Shown: piece by piece, positions 44,126-55,583 of the stretch
How the letters are laid out: each line of letters opens with the position of its first letter
How positions within the stretch are numbered: position 1 is the first letter of the stretch
Assembly: GCA_030844895.1 (NCBI GenBank)
Contig: CM061226.1
Span: forward strand, 98,369,292-98,433,291
Reading direction: 5' to 3'
Source: Ambrosia x helenae
Lineage: Eukaryota > Streptophyta > Magnoliopsida > Asterales > Asteraceae
DNA: 64,000 nt
The notes under the pieces: generated by a model
What the model was told of the DNA's origin: nothing
The model's database searches: none
Seen by the model: the letters and a program-made list of their open reading frames with translations, nothing else
Translations under genes and position numbers: made by a program

Positions 44126-46868
44126 GGTCACGCAAATTAAGTATGGCAGCGTAACAACAACACAACCACCTGCAAATCAAAAAGCGCAATTTCTAGGCTA
44201 CCAACAACAGCCTTAGCAACAATCAAACCATAAACCAGGCAACAACACAGGCAAGCAACACAACCAAACAACCTACGAACCTAGTAAAAGCACACAAAAA
44301 AATAAACAGGAAACTAATTATAAAAGAAGCAAGCGAAGTTACTCTCGCAGAAGACACTGCGCAACGAACAGAAAACAGAACCGCCTAAAACAAATAACAA
44401 ATATTAGAACCGGGGAAAAAGGAACTGTGCCATTCCTCGTATAAAGTAGACCGATAATAGACATCATAATTCTAGTTGTTGTTTGACAATAGTAATATTT
44501 CAAGCAGTATTTGAAACTGCATAAAATAGGAAAATTGGTGACTACCAAAAGCTAGCTAAATTTATCAATGAAACTCATCAAATGTGTCCTTGGAAGTTAA
44601 CCATCATTTAATGAGTTATTACAAAAGCTTCCTAATTTATGACTGCTATAACAGAAAAGCAACAATGATAATAAAACTGACTGGGAAAAAAATCACATTT
44701 TTAGTATAAGCTAAAAATTAATAGAAACACAACAACGGGTTGAAACGGGTTTGGGTCAGAAGGGGTTTCAGGTTGGAGCGGGTTTCGGGTCAAAACGGGT
44801 TGGTTCTAAAAAATAGTTATTTTGCTGAGGTCTCCTTTGTTGTATCTTGGAATATATATTCCATGACATAAACTATATGCCTAGTCATTTCATGGAGTGA
44901 GAGTTAAAACAACACGAAAATAGTTAGATATAGAATAACTGAAACATGCATGTACATGCTAACTTTAGGCTTTAAACAACAATTACACCTGAATATGAAC
45001 CCCATCCTAAATCATTTTCCAGTCAAAGTCTTATTATTTTAGAAATTGGTCTCCTAAGTAGCACTTCATAATCAATATTCAAACATGCTTATTAAAAAGC
45101 GGCCAGGGTAGTTTAGCACCATTTCAAGTCCAGGGGGCCTTATTTTACGACCCTTCTCATCCCTAATACCTACCCATTCTAACCTGTTTTCAGTGTTTTT
45201 TTTGTTTTAATTCAACCCGTTCTGACCCGTTTATGGATTTGCTGAAGCTTTGTTATATTATTGTTTTCGTGGCCTAACTTAGTAACCTGTGATCAGTGAT
45301 GTTCATTTACAAATTTCCAAAAGCCATTTGAATTTCATAGTTGAATATGAGCCTACGACATTCATAAAACTAAAAGTGATCAATATCATAGCAACAACCT
45401 AACTCCAAGTCAACTAAGGTTTATTTAAGTCCTATGCATGACCATTTTCCGTCATTTAAGGTTTCTATTTGGCGTTCTTTCTTCTGACCATGAAGCTTCT
45501 TTGACTGTTGAAGTGTTGGGCAAAAGGATTATTTATGATTGATGTGTTACTGAACAAACAGCAAGAACAAAATCATCATTAACAAATCAATGTGCAGGAA
45601 GCAAAATTCATTCCCAAACCAATACACCAATATATTTTCTAATGGAATCACACAAAAGCATCTAAAAAACCAAAATGCCTTTGGGGCGGCTCGACCTGGA
45701 TTTAGGGTGGTTCGACTGGTTTTTTATTTTTTATTTTTTTTGGTTTTGGTTCGACTTTTGGGCCGGTTTATTGGGCCGGTCGGATCGGTCCACCGGTGCC
45801 GACTCCGGTTCAACGTCCGGTCCGGTTTCGAAAACATTGATTAGTACCCAATTGCTTAGTAAAAACTGGGTTCTATTATATTTTCTAAATTTCTTATTAT
45901 ACCTGGGTTCTATTTGTTGGTTCCATACCAATATATTTAAATAATAAACTCGTTTAATTTTCTTTTACACACAAATCGTCATAGTAATACATTAAAAAAG
46001 AAGAAGCTTTTTCATTTTTGCGGAAGGTCCCTCCACCCAATTTTGATACATAAAAGTTGTTGAAATTTGTTTAAAATGCACATATACTTGAAGTTAGTGA
46101 AAAATGTTGGCTACTATATAGAGACTATATAGATGGCTTTGTGTTGGCGTGGGATTCGTTCTCATCATTTCTTTTATGGTAGCAATTCATCAAAATTATA
46201 AAGACAAATAGCTAAAAAACCAAAATGCCTGTCAAACAAACCAAAATAAGAACACAAAAGCACCTAAAAAACCAAAATGCCTACCACAACCAATCCTGTA
46301 GCAAATAGCAAACAAACACAAAGAGCCTAAGTATAACCAGAGCAAATCGAGACTAATTGAAAAGAAAACCAAAAATATAAACAAAATCAGAACCAACACA
46401 ACCAAGTAAAACCCCATTTTAACCCAAGAACATGACAGTGGAATCACCTTACAAATCAAACGAAGAAACAACAAAACAGAGATCCAAGGTTTGTGGGGGT
46501 TATGTGGAAGAAAGAGACATGAATTTTGAGTGGGTATGAGTGAGTATGGTTTTGATTATTGTAGGTAAGGTAAGGTGAAGGGAAGAGATGAGTTAAACAC
46601 GCAATTGGGTAAGGTGGAGGAGGAAAAAACCTGGACTGAACTCACGTGGGAAAGGTAGAGATGTTCAACAAAAGCCATGCTTAAGAGAGAGAAAGAAAAG
46701 AGTGTTTCAAACTATCAAAGACAGATGCATATACACGCGTCAAACAAAGGCTATGGAACACAAACAGCAATGAAGAGTTGTACACCAAAAGGAGGAAACG
46801 CAGTAACAGGTAGTACAATTTGCAATAGTTGTTTTCTACACACATACACAATTTGCTAAATATAGTAT
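44126..46868 (-). other. 5' noncoding region of Helitron H2
   Basis: About 2.7 kb with no supported gene. 44740-44815 has the 'cgggttgaaacgggttt' phrasing of repeat relics, and 45690-45840 is a low-complexity TTTGGTTTTGGTTCGAC/GGGCCGG patch. The short open frames here are not convincing. The RepHel promoter must be in this region. Confidence 0.4.
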
Positions 46869-47618
46869 TAACTAGTAATTAGACCCGCGCGCGTTGCGGC
46901 GCATGTACATTGCAAAAATCTAATAGGTTAGTCCAAGCGACATAATCCATTCACCATATTAAAGTTTCAAAGGTTGAGGTGTAAAATGAAGTAATAGCGC
47001 AAGGAATAAAAACGCAAGAGTGGGGCAGTAAAAATAGAGTAATAATTCAAGGGGTAAATACACAATCTTTGAATGAGAAGGTAATAGTGCATAGGGTTAA
47101 AACCTTAGGCTGTGCTGGCGAAAAAATGGAGCATCATCACCAGCTTGGTCAACTTCTTCATACTTAACATCTTGTTCCTGAAATTTCACTCCAACCAGAA
47201 ACCTCATGCACACCTGCACAACCCAAATGAACATTAGCAACTAAGAACAAATGTATGAGCTATTGAAAAACTCACTTGTTTACTTTAGATGCAACCAGAA
47301 GTCTTATAGGATTAACAAAGTTATCCAAAAATTGAAAACATGACACACACATTATTAAACTGCACCATACAAACTCAAATAATACACCATTCAATTTTAA
47401 CTTGAGCTACACATTATTATTCTAATGTCTCATGTTTAAACCGGTGCGGAGAATATGCATCGGTATTGGAAAATAATATATTGCAAGATTATTGTCGAAC
47501 AGTCGAACTAACTTAACCTGGTGCATGCAAAGGTTGTGGTAAATTCATAGTGTCAATTGTAACCTCTGGTATAATGCGTACAACAGCTGGGTGGAGTGAT
47601 GCCCCAGACTTTGTTAGA

Positions 47619-47621
<3 letters not shown>

Positions 47622-47668
<47 letters not shown>
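47622..47668. repeat. (TA)n microsatellite
   Basis: About 23 uninterrupted TA units adjoining the left end of the foldback element. Confidence 0.95.
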
Positions 47669-47669
<1 letters not shown>

Positions 47670-47751
47670 ATTTGGTTCAAATGAGAACCTTTTCCCAAAT
47701 TGAGAACTAGAGAACCATTCTGGGCCACACATTTCTCTAAGGCAAAAAAAA

Positions 47752-47788
<37 letters not shown>

Positions 47789-48200
47789 AAAAATCGCTGC
47801 TTTATATGTAAGGAAATTTTTTTTTTTATTTTTTTTGTATTTTTTTTTTCAGTATACACATGTGTATAATTGCATTATACACATATGTATAATGCTATAT
47901 ACACATATGTATAACTGAAATATACACATATGTATAGCTGAAAAATGCTATATACACATATGTATAATTGCTATATACACATATGTATAATTGCTATATA
48001 CACATATGTATAAATGAAAAAAAAATTAAAAAAAATAAAAAAAAAATTTTCCTTGCATAAAAATGTGCGATTAAAACAAAAAAAAAAAAAAAAATTTTTT
48101 TTTTTTTTTTTTTTTTTTTTGCCTTTATATGAAATGTGTGGCTCAGAATGGTTCTCTCAGTTCTCAAATAGGGGTTGGTTCTCTTAGGATCCCTACCCAT
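47669..48200. mobile_element. Foldback/MITE with TACACATATGTATA core repeats
   Basis: Left arm TTTGGTTCAAATGAGAACC...AGAACCATTCTGGGCCACACATTTC is complementary to the right arm (GAAATGTGTGGCTCAGAATGGTTCT...GGTTGGTTCTCTTAGG, 48132-48192). The arms continue into long A/T homopolymers, and the centre has about seven copies of the palindrome TACACATATGTATA (47868-48013). It is inserted in Helitron H3. The ends resemble MULE-type MITEs, but I cannot fix the superfamily. Confidence 0.8.
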
Positions 48201-49992
48201 ATTAGAAGTGTGATAAGGTAAGGGCATGGAGTATAACTTGGCTCAAAAGTTGAAAGATCGCAAATATTATTACATGACCCGCAAACATTTTCCTGCAATT
48301 TTGAATCATATTTGATCATAAAGAGTGAATGCATAACTATTATGAGAACAAAAATTACAGTATTGTTATTACTCTAAATGTCTGAGGGATACCAATTAAA
48401 CAGGTGTTTGCGTCGAGATTATACTCGATACAACTTTCAACCCATTTCACACTTCTCGTTTTACTGAAATTTCGTGATTTTACAAATTATGATAACATTG
48501 TAACATAAACTTCAGCAATTATAAGTAAATGAGCCAATATAGCGCATAATAAATATATGAATGACAATAGTAAAATGGTCAAAAGCGCAAGGAACATACT
48601 CAAATAAAGAAACATTCTACATCAAAAAGGAAATAAACAGGAAAACATACATAAAGTAGTGATCAAACCGATAGCCTCAATCAAACATTTAAACAACCAG
48701 ATGGTGTGCCCCAAGATACCAAACAACAGAAAATCTAACTAAAAATTCAAAAAACAATAACTCAAACAAATACTTCACCCACAACAGAGCACATACTTTT
48801 GTCAATTACCAAATAATTTCACACAAACCTAAAACAATTTAAGATTCAGCTATGTCAGATCACCTCCTTCTCTTTCTCTCACCATTGACGTGAAATCTGG
48901 AAAAGGGTGGTAAAAAGTTTTAGAACGGAGGATGTACAGAAGTGAAATTCAAATCGAAGGTGCAAACTTGGAACCGTAAAACGCCTTGCCGCCGTCGACA
49001 CCTGGTAAAAACCCTTGCTGGTGGAGTTTCCACGTGACCGTATTGCAAACGATGTTGGTGCAATGCCGCTTCTTCGTCATATGATGATTAGTATTTTGTA
49101 AATTGTTTTCCGTCGTCGGGTTACATACGGCTTAAAACAGTTAACTGGAAATCAAATACAGACCTGCACTTTATCACATGTTGTATGCCATTCCATCTTC
49201 CATACATAACAACATAATATATATATATATATATATATCAATATACAACAATTAGAGTAAATTTTCAACAAACATTATCATAATGTGCATACTTTCAAAC
49301 TTGAGTTAAGGTACTTACCTTCCGAAACCTCCACTTGAATCTATTCTTCCTCTTATAGTTGACTTATTAGCTTTGCATTCAGTTTCACATAAATCGTAGG
49401 AGAGCTCCATAACAACAAATTCCCTAAATAAAAATCACAGATCTTTCGCTGCTGACATCTTCATATTCTCATTCAATTCCTTCTTTATGGTTCCTCGTCT
49501 TCCTTATTTTTCTGTAAATTAAGAAAAAAAACTTAATAAATACAAAAGTAATAACTGAAACTAATTAACTTAACAAAAGTCCCTAGAAAATTCAATACCT
49601 TAACCCGAGGTTACCTACTAATCAGATCAACCGGAGTCGTCGGATTAAAGTTCATGGACAACCGATCTAACCAAAGAGCGAACATACAATAGAAAAGGGC
49701 TTACCAAAAATCGGTCGTAAGTTGATTGGAACCCTAGCCGCTTGGCCACCTCCATTGTCAGAACGATCTAACATCCACTCTTTACTCGTGACGGTCACTA
49801 ACCCTACTCGCCAACATCACCAAAGACCATCCTGAAAAGCCACCACCACAATCATCAAAGAGCCAGACGTCATCGTTGGCCTAAGAGCAAGCTATAACAC
49901 CTGCAGACCCAGTCACCTGCCGTCAGATGCAGAAACCATCACCATCGGTGCTTCCCCAGCTCATCACCATCATGGTGAGAGTGGTTACTGGC

Positions 49993-50042
<50 letters not shown>

Positions 50043-50048
50043 GAGAGA
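49993..50048. repeat. (GA)n microsatellite
   Basis: AG/GA dinucleotide tract of about 50 bases, interrupted once near the end, inside Helitron H3. Confidence 0.95.
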
Positions 50049-50203
50049 TAGCAAGAATGAAAATATGATGAGATCGTATTGGAACGAAACGTAGCAAAAG
50101 AATGGAGATAGATGAAATAGAAAGTTGTACATCTTGCTTAGATGACTTGTACGAATTGCAATAGTGGAAACACACTCACAACCAACATTTGGTAAATATA
50201 GTA

Positions 50204-50533
50204 TGAATAATAATATATGTATATTTCTTAAATTTATTAAATTATAAACATAAACATTTATTAAACATTTATATATTTAATATATGTATTCTTCAACTTT
50301 TATAAATCATAGACCTTTGTAGTGCTAAATGTTTTATAATTAAAGTTGTATCTTTAAAGAGCATCATCATCATACTCAGTTAATCCCACCTATAGCAAAG
50401 CTAAGGTAGTGTCTGAGGAGGGTAAGATGTAGACAGTCTTACCTCTACCCCTAAGAATAGAGAGGTTGCTTCCAATGAGACCCCCGGCTCGATATGATTT
50501 GGTATCAAGCCTTAGACATAAGGCACAGAACAC
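50204..50533. other. Spacer between Helitron H3 and the Harbinger element
   Basis: AT-rich, then at 50370-50530 sequence containing 'ccacctatagcaaagctaag' and 'gacccccggctcgatatga', which looks like a repeat relic. No gene. Confidence 0.4.
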
Positions 50534-50900
50534 TTAGGGGCTGTTTGGCAAGTGCTGAACCAGTAAGTGCTGAATCAATAAGAGGTCTGAATGGTTAAGA
50601 GGCTCTGAACCAGTAAGTGTTGAATCAATAAGAGCTGTTTGGCTGTATCTCTGAATGACTGTGCAGAATGACTATTTTACCCCTCTGAACTATTATGTGC
50701 TGAATGAATGTATCTGTTTGGCCAGAGTTCTGAATAGTGTACAAATTGATGAAAAATTGTAAAAGGAAAATACAAAACGTCATAGAAAATCCAAATTAAA
50801 CATAAATCCTTTAACATCCATGGAAACATACGAAAATCCAAATACAAAATAACACAACATACGAAATCCAAATACAAATAACACAAATCTGCATACAATT

Positions 50901-52145
50901 TTAATTTGATGAAGCATTTGAAAGCAATTGATTAGCAATCTGGCCACGTAAAGAATTCATATAGTCAATACCTTGTGAACCCCACTCTATGTCATGAACT
51001 AACAGACCATCATTTTCCCCACGTTGCATTTCATGAAACATCGTGTTCTCATCATACTCCATAAATAACTGATCATAAATATTGCATTTCCTTATAAAAT
51101 TATGGATGGCGAAACAAGCAATCACTATGTCTCTTTGTATTGGAAAAGAAAAGGGAGCCATTTGCTTTAGGATTGGGAATCTCGCCTTTAGAACACCATA
51201 TGCACGTTCAATGACATTTCTGAGTTGTGCGTGAGCATGATTGAATCTTTCTTCCTTAGTTAACGCACGTTGTCGTCGAAAATCGGCTAACCAATACCTC
51301 GTACCACGGTAAGGAGTCATAAATCCACGAGTGTTGGTGTACGCAGCGTCACAAAGGTAATACTTATCTGTATCAATATCAAAACTATCATATAAAAAAC
51401 AAATAATGTATGAAATGAACATTGAAGAATGGTTAAAAACCTGGTGGCGGGAAAGGAAAGCCAGAATTTGGGTTGAATGCAACTTCTTTTAAAACTCGTG
51501 AATCATGTGCAATTCCCTCCCATCTGGCCCATACGAATGTGAATATCATATCAAAGTCACAAATTGCTAATACATTTTGAAAGCATTCACCTTTTACTCT
51601 TCCCCTGTAACGAGTCTGTTGATCAGCAGGCACGATCGCATGTATAAGCGTTCCATCTAAGGCACCTATTGCTCCAGGAAATATTTCTTTTAGCCTTTTA
51701 AGTCGTTCGGAGTTATTTGCGTTTACATTAGAAGATGTTGGAACTACAACTTCTCTTGTGAAATTCATCATTGCCTTTAGGACCTCATGAAAACATCTAT
51801 GAATTGTTTCTGTTGAGTGTTGGAACCTTCGTTTAACCATTCGAAAACGTTCATTATGTCCAATGACCATAAAAAACATAGCCAACTTTTCTTCCAAGGT
51901 TATTGACTTACTACTTTGCAACCAATTTTTTCTTTTAAAATGATTGCACAACAATATAAATGCATCACGTGAAAGACGCATCATCTCATGACATTGTGTA
52001 GAAGTACCATGCAATAATTCTTGCGTGTATTCATGACCGGTTAATGCCGAATTCAAGTCTCTTATTCTTTTAACATTTATTCTCGAGGCTAATGAGACCC
52101 AATACCAACAATAGATAATGAAAACTATAATCTCATCGTCCGAAT
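50901..52145 (-). CDS. Harbinger DDE_Tnp_4 nuclease (HARBI1-like transposase)
   Basis: Two exons are apparent (about 52145-51441 and 51384-50904). Exon 1 encodes the helix-turn-helix region (LNSALTGHEYTQELLHGT, SITLEEKLAMFFMVIGHNER, FQHSTETIHRCFHEVLKAMM) and the first two catalytic Asp: IGALDGTLIHAIV and WEGIAHDSRVLKEV. Exon 2 has YLCDAAYTNTRGFMTPYRGT and the Glu in LRNVIERAYGVLKARFPIL, ending QLLSNASSN. The DDE triad is complete. The enzyme cuts element ends together with the Myb partner. The exon junction (GT at 51440, AG at 51385) leaves the phase off by one, so there is a small indel or a different junction. Confidence 0.8.
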
Positions 52146-52149
52146 CCAT

Positions 52150-52335
52150 AAGATACCTATCATAACATAAATAAACTATATCATCCACATAAACATCCAT
52201 AAGATACATCCAAAACATAAACATCCATGACATAACATCCGAAACATAAACATCAATGACATAACATCCAAAACATAACATCCATAACATGAAATCCAAA
52301 ACATAACATCCATAACATAACATCCAAAAAAAAAT
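52150..52335. repeat. Short tandem repeat AAACATAACATCCAT
   Basis: Roughly ten imperfect copies of a 13-16 base unit (ACATAACATCCA(T/A)AA) between the nuclease and Myb genes of the Harbinger element. Confidence 0.8.
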
Positions 52336-52429
52336 CAAAGCACAAACTTAGTTGAACAATCCATACTTCGCTCCCGCATTCTTAACCCATTTCTCACAAT
52401 TCTGCGGCTTAAGACGTACCTACAGTTTC

Positions 52430-53280
52430 CTAAGATCGGCACTCTCACCAAAAAGCAAAAGCGCAGTTTCGTATTTCGCATCCGACTCATCCCAACCCAA
52501 TGTCTCCAACTTCGCCAAACATGCATCCATATCATCAGAAAGTGCTTGTTTCTCAATCATCATTCCAACCAACTTGCTAATATCTTCACCAACTTCTATG
52601 AGCTTTGACTCTAATGTTGCCTTATGTTTTCGTTTCTCTCCTTTTTCTTTTTTTTTGGGACCGAATACTTGACTCCTGACTAACACCTTTACCTGGGGAA
52701 TCCACTTGAGTGCATTCGACATCCATACCATCCAAATTCTGCTCATACACTTCCTCAGAAGGATGAGGAAGCGTAGCACTTGGCCCCCAACTATCAAACC
52801 CATTTGAAGTAGACCCCTCATACAATTGACAACAAAGCTCGGGGTAAGCAAGTGGCGCAGTTCTCAAAGCTTCTACATACTTGTTAGACTGTGTGAAGAA
52901 ATATTTTAAAATACTATAATATTAATGAAATATACCACTACTAATTATTAGTATAAAACAAATACCTTCATCTCAATTTGCCACTCTTCTTCTGACAAGT
53001 TAAAAGTGTTTGTAACTGGATCATAGACATTCCCAGTTTTGTTTTTAAGCTTTAACCAAGCTGCAAATTTTCCTTTTACAAAATCATAGTGATTCTTCAT
53101 TTGACGTTGGTCCACTATGAAATTGTTTTGAGTTTTCAATTTTTCAGCTACATTTTTCCACGACGCTTGTTTAAGACTACTTCCTTCACGTCCATTAACG
53201 GTTACTTCATGAACACATGCTTCAAGAAAGGTTTTTTCAACACCTTCTTGCTTCCAATTAATCCTAATCCTTTTCGCCAT
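52430..53280 (-). pseudogene. Harbinger Myb/SANT-like DNA-binding protein
   Basis: ATG at 53280 opens MAKRIRINWKQEGVEKTFLE, and the Myb/SANT-like helices follow (SSLKQASWKNVAEKLKTQ, QMKNHYDFVKGKFAAWLKLK, FNLSEEEWQIEMK). After an intron (about 52965-52895) come a Ser/Gly/Glu-rich middle (EGSTSNGFDSWGPSATLPHP) and the Lys-rich and coiled C-terminus (ATLESKLIEVGEDISKLVGM, then LETLGWDESDAKYETALLLF). The partner protein binds the element ends and brings in the nuclease. The frame changes at a run of nine T (A on the coding strand) at 52648-52656; apart from that it reads cleanly. Confidence 0.78.
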
Positions 53281-53392
53281 TTCATTGGATATTGGTTCCT
53301 AAAGATTAGGGATTTAAATCACCTCAATCATACCAATTATCCAATGTTTCTAATATAACAACTAGTAACAATCAACATACAACATAAAGAAA

Positions 53393-53640
53393 GCATGCAT
53401 CTTTTTTCATACCAATTATCTAACATAGAACAACCCATTTCTAAAAACACAAACCAATCAACATACAACCTAGCCAAAACATACATCTTTTTTCATACCA
53501 ATTATCTAACATAGAACAACCATTTCTAAAAACACAAACCAATCAACATACAACCTAGCCAAAACATGCATCTTTTTTCATACCAATTATCCAACATAGA
53601 ACAACCTATTTCTAAACACACAAACCAATTCAAGCATAAT
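53393..53640. repeat. 86-bp tandem repeat, three units
   Basis: Three copies containing ATGCATCTTTTTTCATACCA, TAACATAGAACAACC, and CACAAACCAATCAACATACA occur head-to-tail upstream of the Myb gene in the Harbinger element. Confidence 0.85.
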
Positions 53641-53829
53641 AAATAACAAATTCAGAAGAAAAAAAAACAACAAATTCAGAAAAAAAAAACAACAACCCAT
53701 TTCTCATAATAAATAACAAATTCAGAAAAAAAAAAACTTGTTTTATGTTAATAAACAACATCCCACAACACCATAAACTTTTTTAATAAACATCCCACAA
53801 CATATTACAAGCATAGATCGATTAAGAGG

Positions 53830-54090
53830 GTTTTTATATGCTTAATAGAAAAAAAACACACGAACTAACCTCTGTGACGCGAGCAGAGAGATGAACGTGG
53901 GAAGAGGAAGGCGGAGGAGCCGGAGAAGATGAGGGAGGAGCCGGAGGAGGGCGGCGGTGGCCGCCGGCGCTGAGGGAGGAAGGAGCCGGAGGTTTGAGGT
54001 GGGTGGTTGAGGGTTTGGGTGATGAGAGGTGAAAGAAAAGGGTAGGGTTTGTTTTGTGGTGAGGAGGGTACCCTTGTCTATTTTTCATTC
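53830..54090 (-). promoter_or_regulatory. GC-rich leader of the Harbinger element
   Basis: The only strongly GC-rich stretch near here (GGAGGAGCCGGAGGAGGGCG, GGTGGCCGCCGGCGC). It lies between the right terminal repeat and the Myb gene, where a promoter or 5' UTR is expected. The open frames across it are low-complexity Pro/Ser-rich and not convincing. Confidence 0.4.
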
Positions 54091-54233
54091 AGCATCTCAC
54101 AATGTCTGTATCATTCAGACTTAAAGATTTCATTAAGAGGCTCATATTTTTGCAACCAAACAACTTAACCTCTGTCTGAATAAGAGGTCAGCCTCTTAAT
54201 GAATCATTAAGAGGGTAAACAAACAGCCCCTTA

Positions 54234-54500
54234 GTAATCGGGACAAACCCGATCGGTGCATGTATCTTTAAAGAGCAAATAAGTATTTTTGAGTACTAAT
54301 ATAGCCGTATAGGAGATGCTTAACAACAATCTTACATGCAACTAGGACTAATATTTTCCAGATAATTACAATAAACCCACTTCTTTTGTAATTACATATT
54401 CAATGCTCTGTTTCACCTTCCACATACTAGATTACAAGAGTTTATTTTCCTTTTTAATTAATATACTTGAATAATTTCGTTGTATTGAAGTGTACATTTT
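54234..54500. other. Spacer
   Basis: AT-rich, no feature seen. Confidence 0.4.
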
Positions 54501-54625
54501 TTTTAACGGCAAATTTTATCACACCTTAATTTCACCTCACCTTGTATTTGCAAGGATTTGAACCCACAACCTTACATTTGTAAGGGAAGACACCATACCA
54601 CTAGACCAAGAGGTCATGGAGATTA
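54501..54625 (-). mobile_element. tRNA-derived SINE
   Basis: On the minus strand: A box TGGTCTAGTGG (about 54600), B box GGTTGTGGGTTCAAATCC (about 54560), ending in an A-run (T-run 54499-54507 here, then AACGGCAAATTTTATC). The box next to the tail, GCCGTT, is shared with retroposon tails at 35318 and 57987. Target duplication not resolved. Confidence 0.7.
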
Positions 54626-54639
54626 AGACTAATCACCGG

Positions 54640-55500
54640 GGGGTTAATACTTACGTCACTGTCAGATTAATCCTTTACCCAAACTGTGATGGTAACCCGT
54701 GCGAGTATTAATGCAAGTGAGTGTGTATGTGAAGTGTGTGAGAACACAAGAGTTAAGTGGTTCGGTCGTTAATGACCTACGTCCACTGTAAGTACACCGG
54801 AATATTATTGATAACAAGAGAGGTTACAATGAGTGAGTATAGTAGTGATGGTTATTTCTGAATGAATCTACAAGGATTGCATCTAACCCTATTTATAGGC
54901 ACCGCAGTGGGCTGCATGGAATGGCCCACGGGTGACACCATTGGTCTGGGCCCAACCGAGGCCTAAGCCCATGGTTCTTCTGAAAATGGCGGGAAGAGGC
55001 AGGATACTGTTGATGACGTCACGCTATAGTGTGGTCGTTGTTGTAGCCGGACACGTGGCGGATTTCTGGCGGTGTACAGTAACATCGTACTTGCTACAGT
55101 GTTCAGGCTATCCATGCTGTCTGATGTGACGTCTGACAGTTGGCGAGGTAATGCCTGCTGGTCACTATTCACGACAGCATGCACAGTGTAGCCGTTCACC
55201 TTTTGTACCATCTCCCACATGTCCTTCTCATGCTGGTGTGTACTCTGACATGGATCTTTATGAATCTTCCTTCTGCCGTTCTTTGTACTTCGTATGAGAG
55301 GTGCCAAGGGAAGATTCCGCGTGTGGTAACACGCGCGTATCAGGTGTTGTATGTTGCTTATCGTATGCTTTGGCGCGCGAGACATGTTGATTGCTTGTCC
55401 CCGCGCGAGTGTGTTCCCGCGCCATGATCTGGCGTGGGGTTGCTGTTGCCCGGGGATAGGGACGCCTTTCAGATTAGGCTCCCTATCCCTTCATGTACAT
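54640..55500 (-). repeat. LTR-like segment (solo LTR or fragment)
   Basis: On the minus strand there is a TATA box (CCTATAAATAGGG at about 54890). Downstream of it is a leader with 'atcaataatattccg', 'gtggacgtaggtcattaacg' and ACCACTTAACTCTTGTGTTC, phrasing typical of Copia-type LTR R/U5 regions. The upstream side to about 55490 would be U3, ending near TGAAGGGATAGGGAGCC. No primer-binding site, polypurine tract or coding region adjoins it, so it is a solo or broken LTR. Ends approximate, no target duplication identified. Confidence 0.5.
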
Positions 55501-55583
55501 TATGTTTTAAATTTGTATACTTCTAAAACTATAAAATGCTACTAAAGTTTTCTGTAAGTATGTCTTTAACTTATTAATTATCA

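Larger units (their letters stand above)
35871..46868 (-). mobile_element. Near-autonomous Helitron (H2)
   Basis: Minus orientation. The 3' end at 35871 reads GACGCATCGCGCGCGTTGGG, then TTGAAACCTAG, followed by T. The 5' end at about 46868 reads TACTATATTTAGCAAATTGT. In between lie a Rep/helicase gene (44125-39686) and an RPA70-like gene (39228 to about 36400), the known gene set of autonomous plant Helitrons. About 2.7 kb upstream of the Rep/helicase is noncoding and includes older debris (for example a GGTTTTGGTTCGAC-rich patch at 45690-45840). A single in-frame stop splits the Rep/helicase. Confidence 0.82.
46872..50203 (-). mobile_element. Non-autonomous Helitron (H3)
   Basis: Minus orientation. 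The 3' end reads GCGCCGCAACGCGCGCGGGT, then CTAATTACTAG and T at 46872. The 5' end near 50203 reads TACTATATTTACCAAATGTT. The terminal 50-60 bases of its 5' end are recognisably related to the 5' end of H2 (both contain TGCAATTxG/ACTATTGCAA, then ACTATATTTA). No Rep/helicase or RPA sequence is seen. It carries a foldback element (47669-48200), TA and GA microsatellites, and unidentified sequence (48840-49900) that may derive from captured gene pieces. Its CTAG lies four bases from the start of H2. Confidence 0.7.
50537..54230 (-). mobile_element. PIF/Harbinger element
   Basis: Terminal inverted repeats GGGGCTGTTTG (50537) and CAAACAGCCCC (ending 54230) are flanked by TTA on each side (50534-50536 and 54231-54233), the Harbinger 3-bp target duplication. 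Both minus-strand genes of the superfamily are present: the Myb/SANT protein at 53280-52430 and the DDE nuclease at 52140-50902. Subterminal repeats (ctgaaccagtaagtg, aatcaataagag) occur at the left, and related 'tgaataagaggtcagcctct' at the right. A three-unit tandem repeat (53393-53640) lies upstream of the Myb gene. Confidence 0.92.

Noticed and set aside
45590..45944. Overlapping frames rich in Phe, Trp and Gly
   Set aside because: Low-complexity repeat sequence (TTTTGGTTC and GGGCCGG); no conserved protein.
47513..48227. Short frames with Ile-Tyr or Lys-Phe runs
   Set aside because: They are products of a TA microsatellite and A/T homopolymers.
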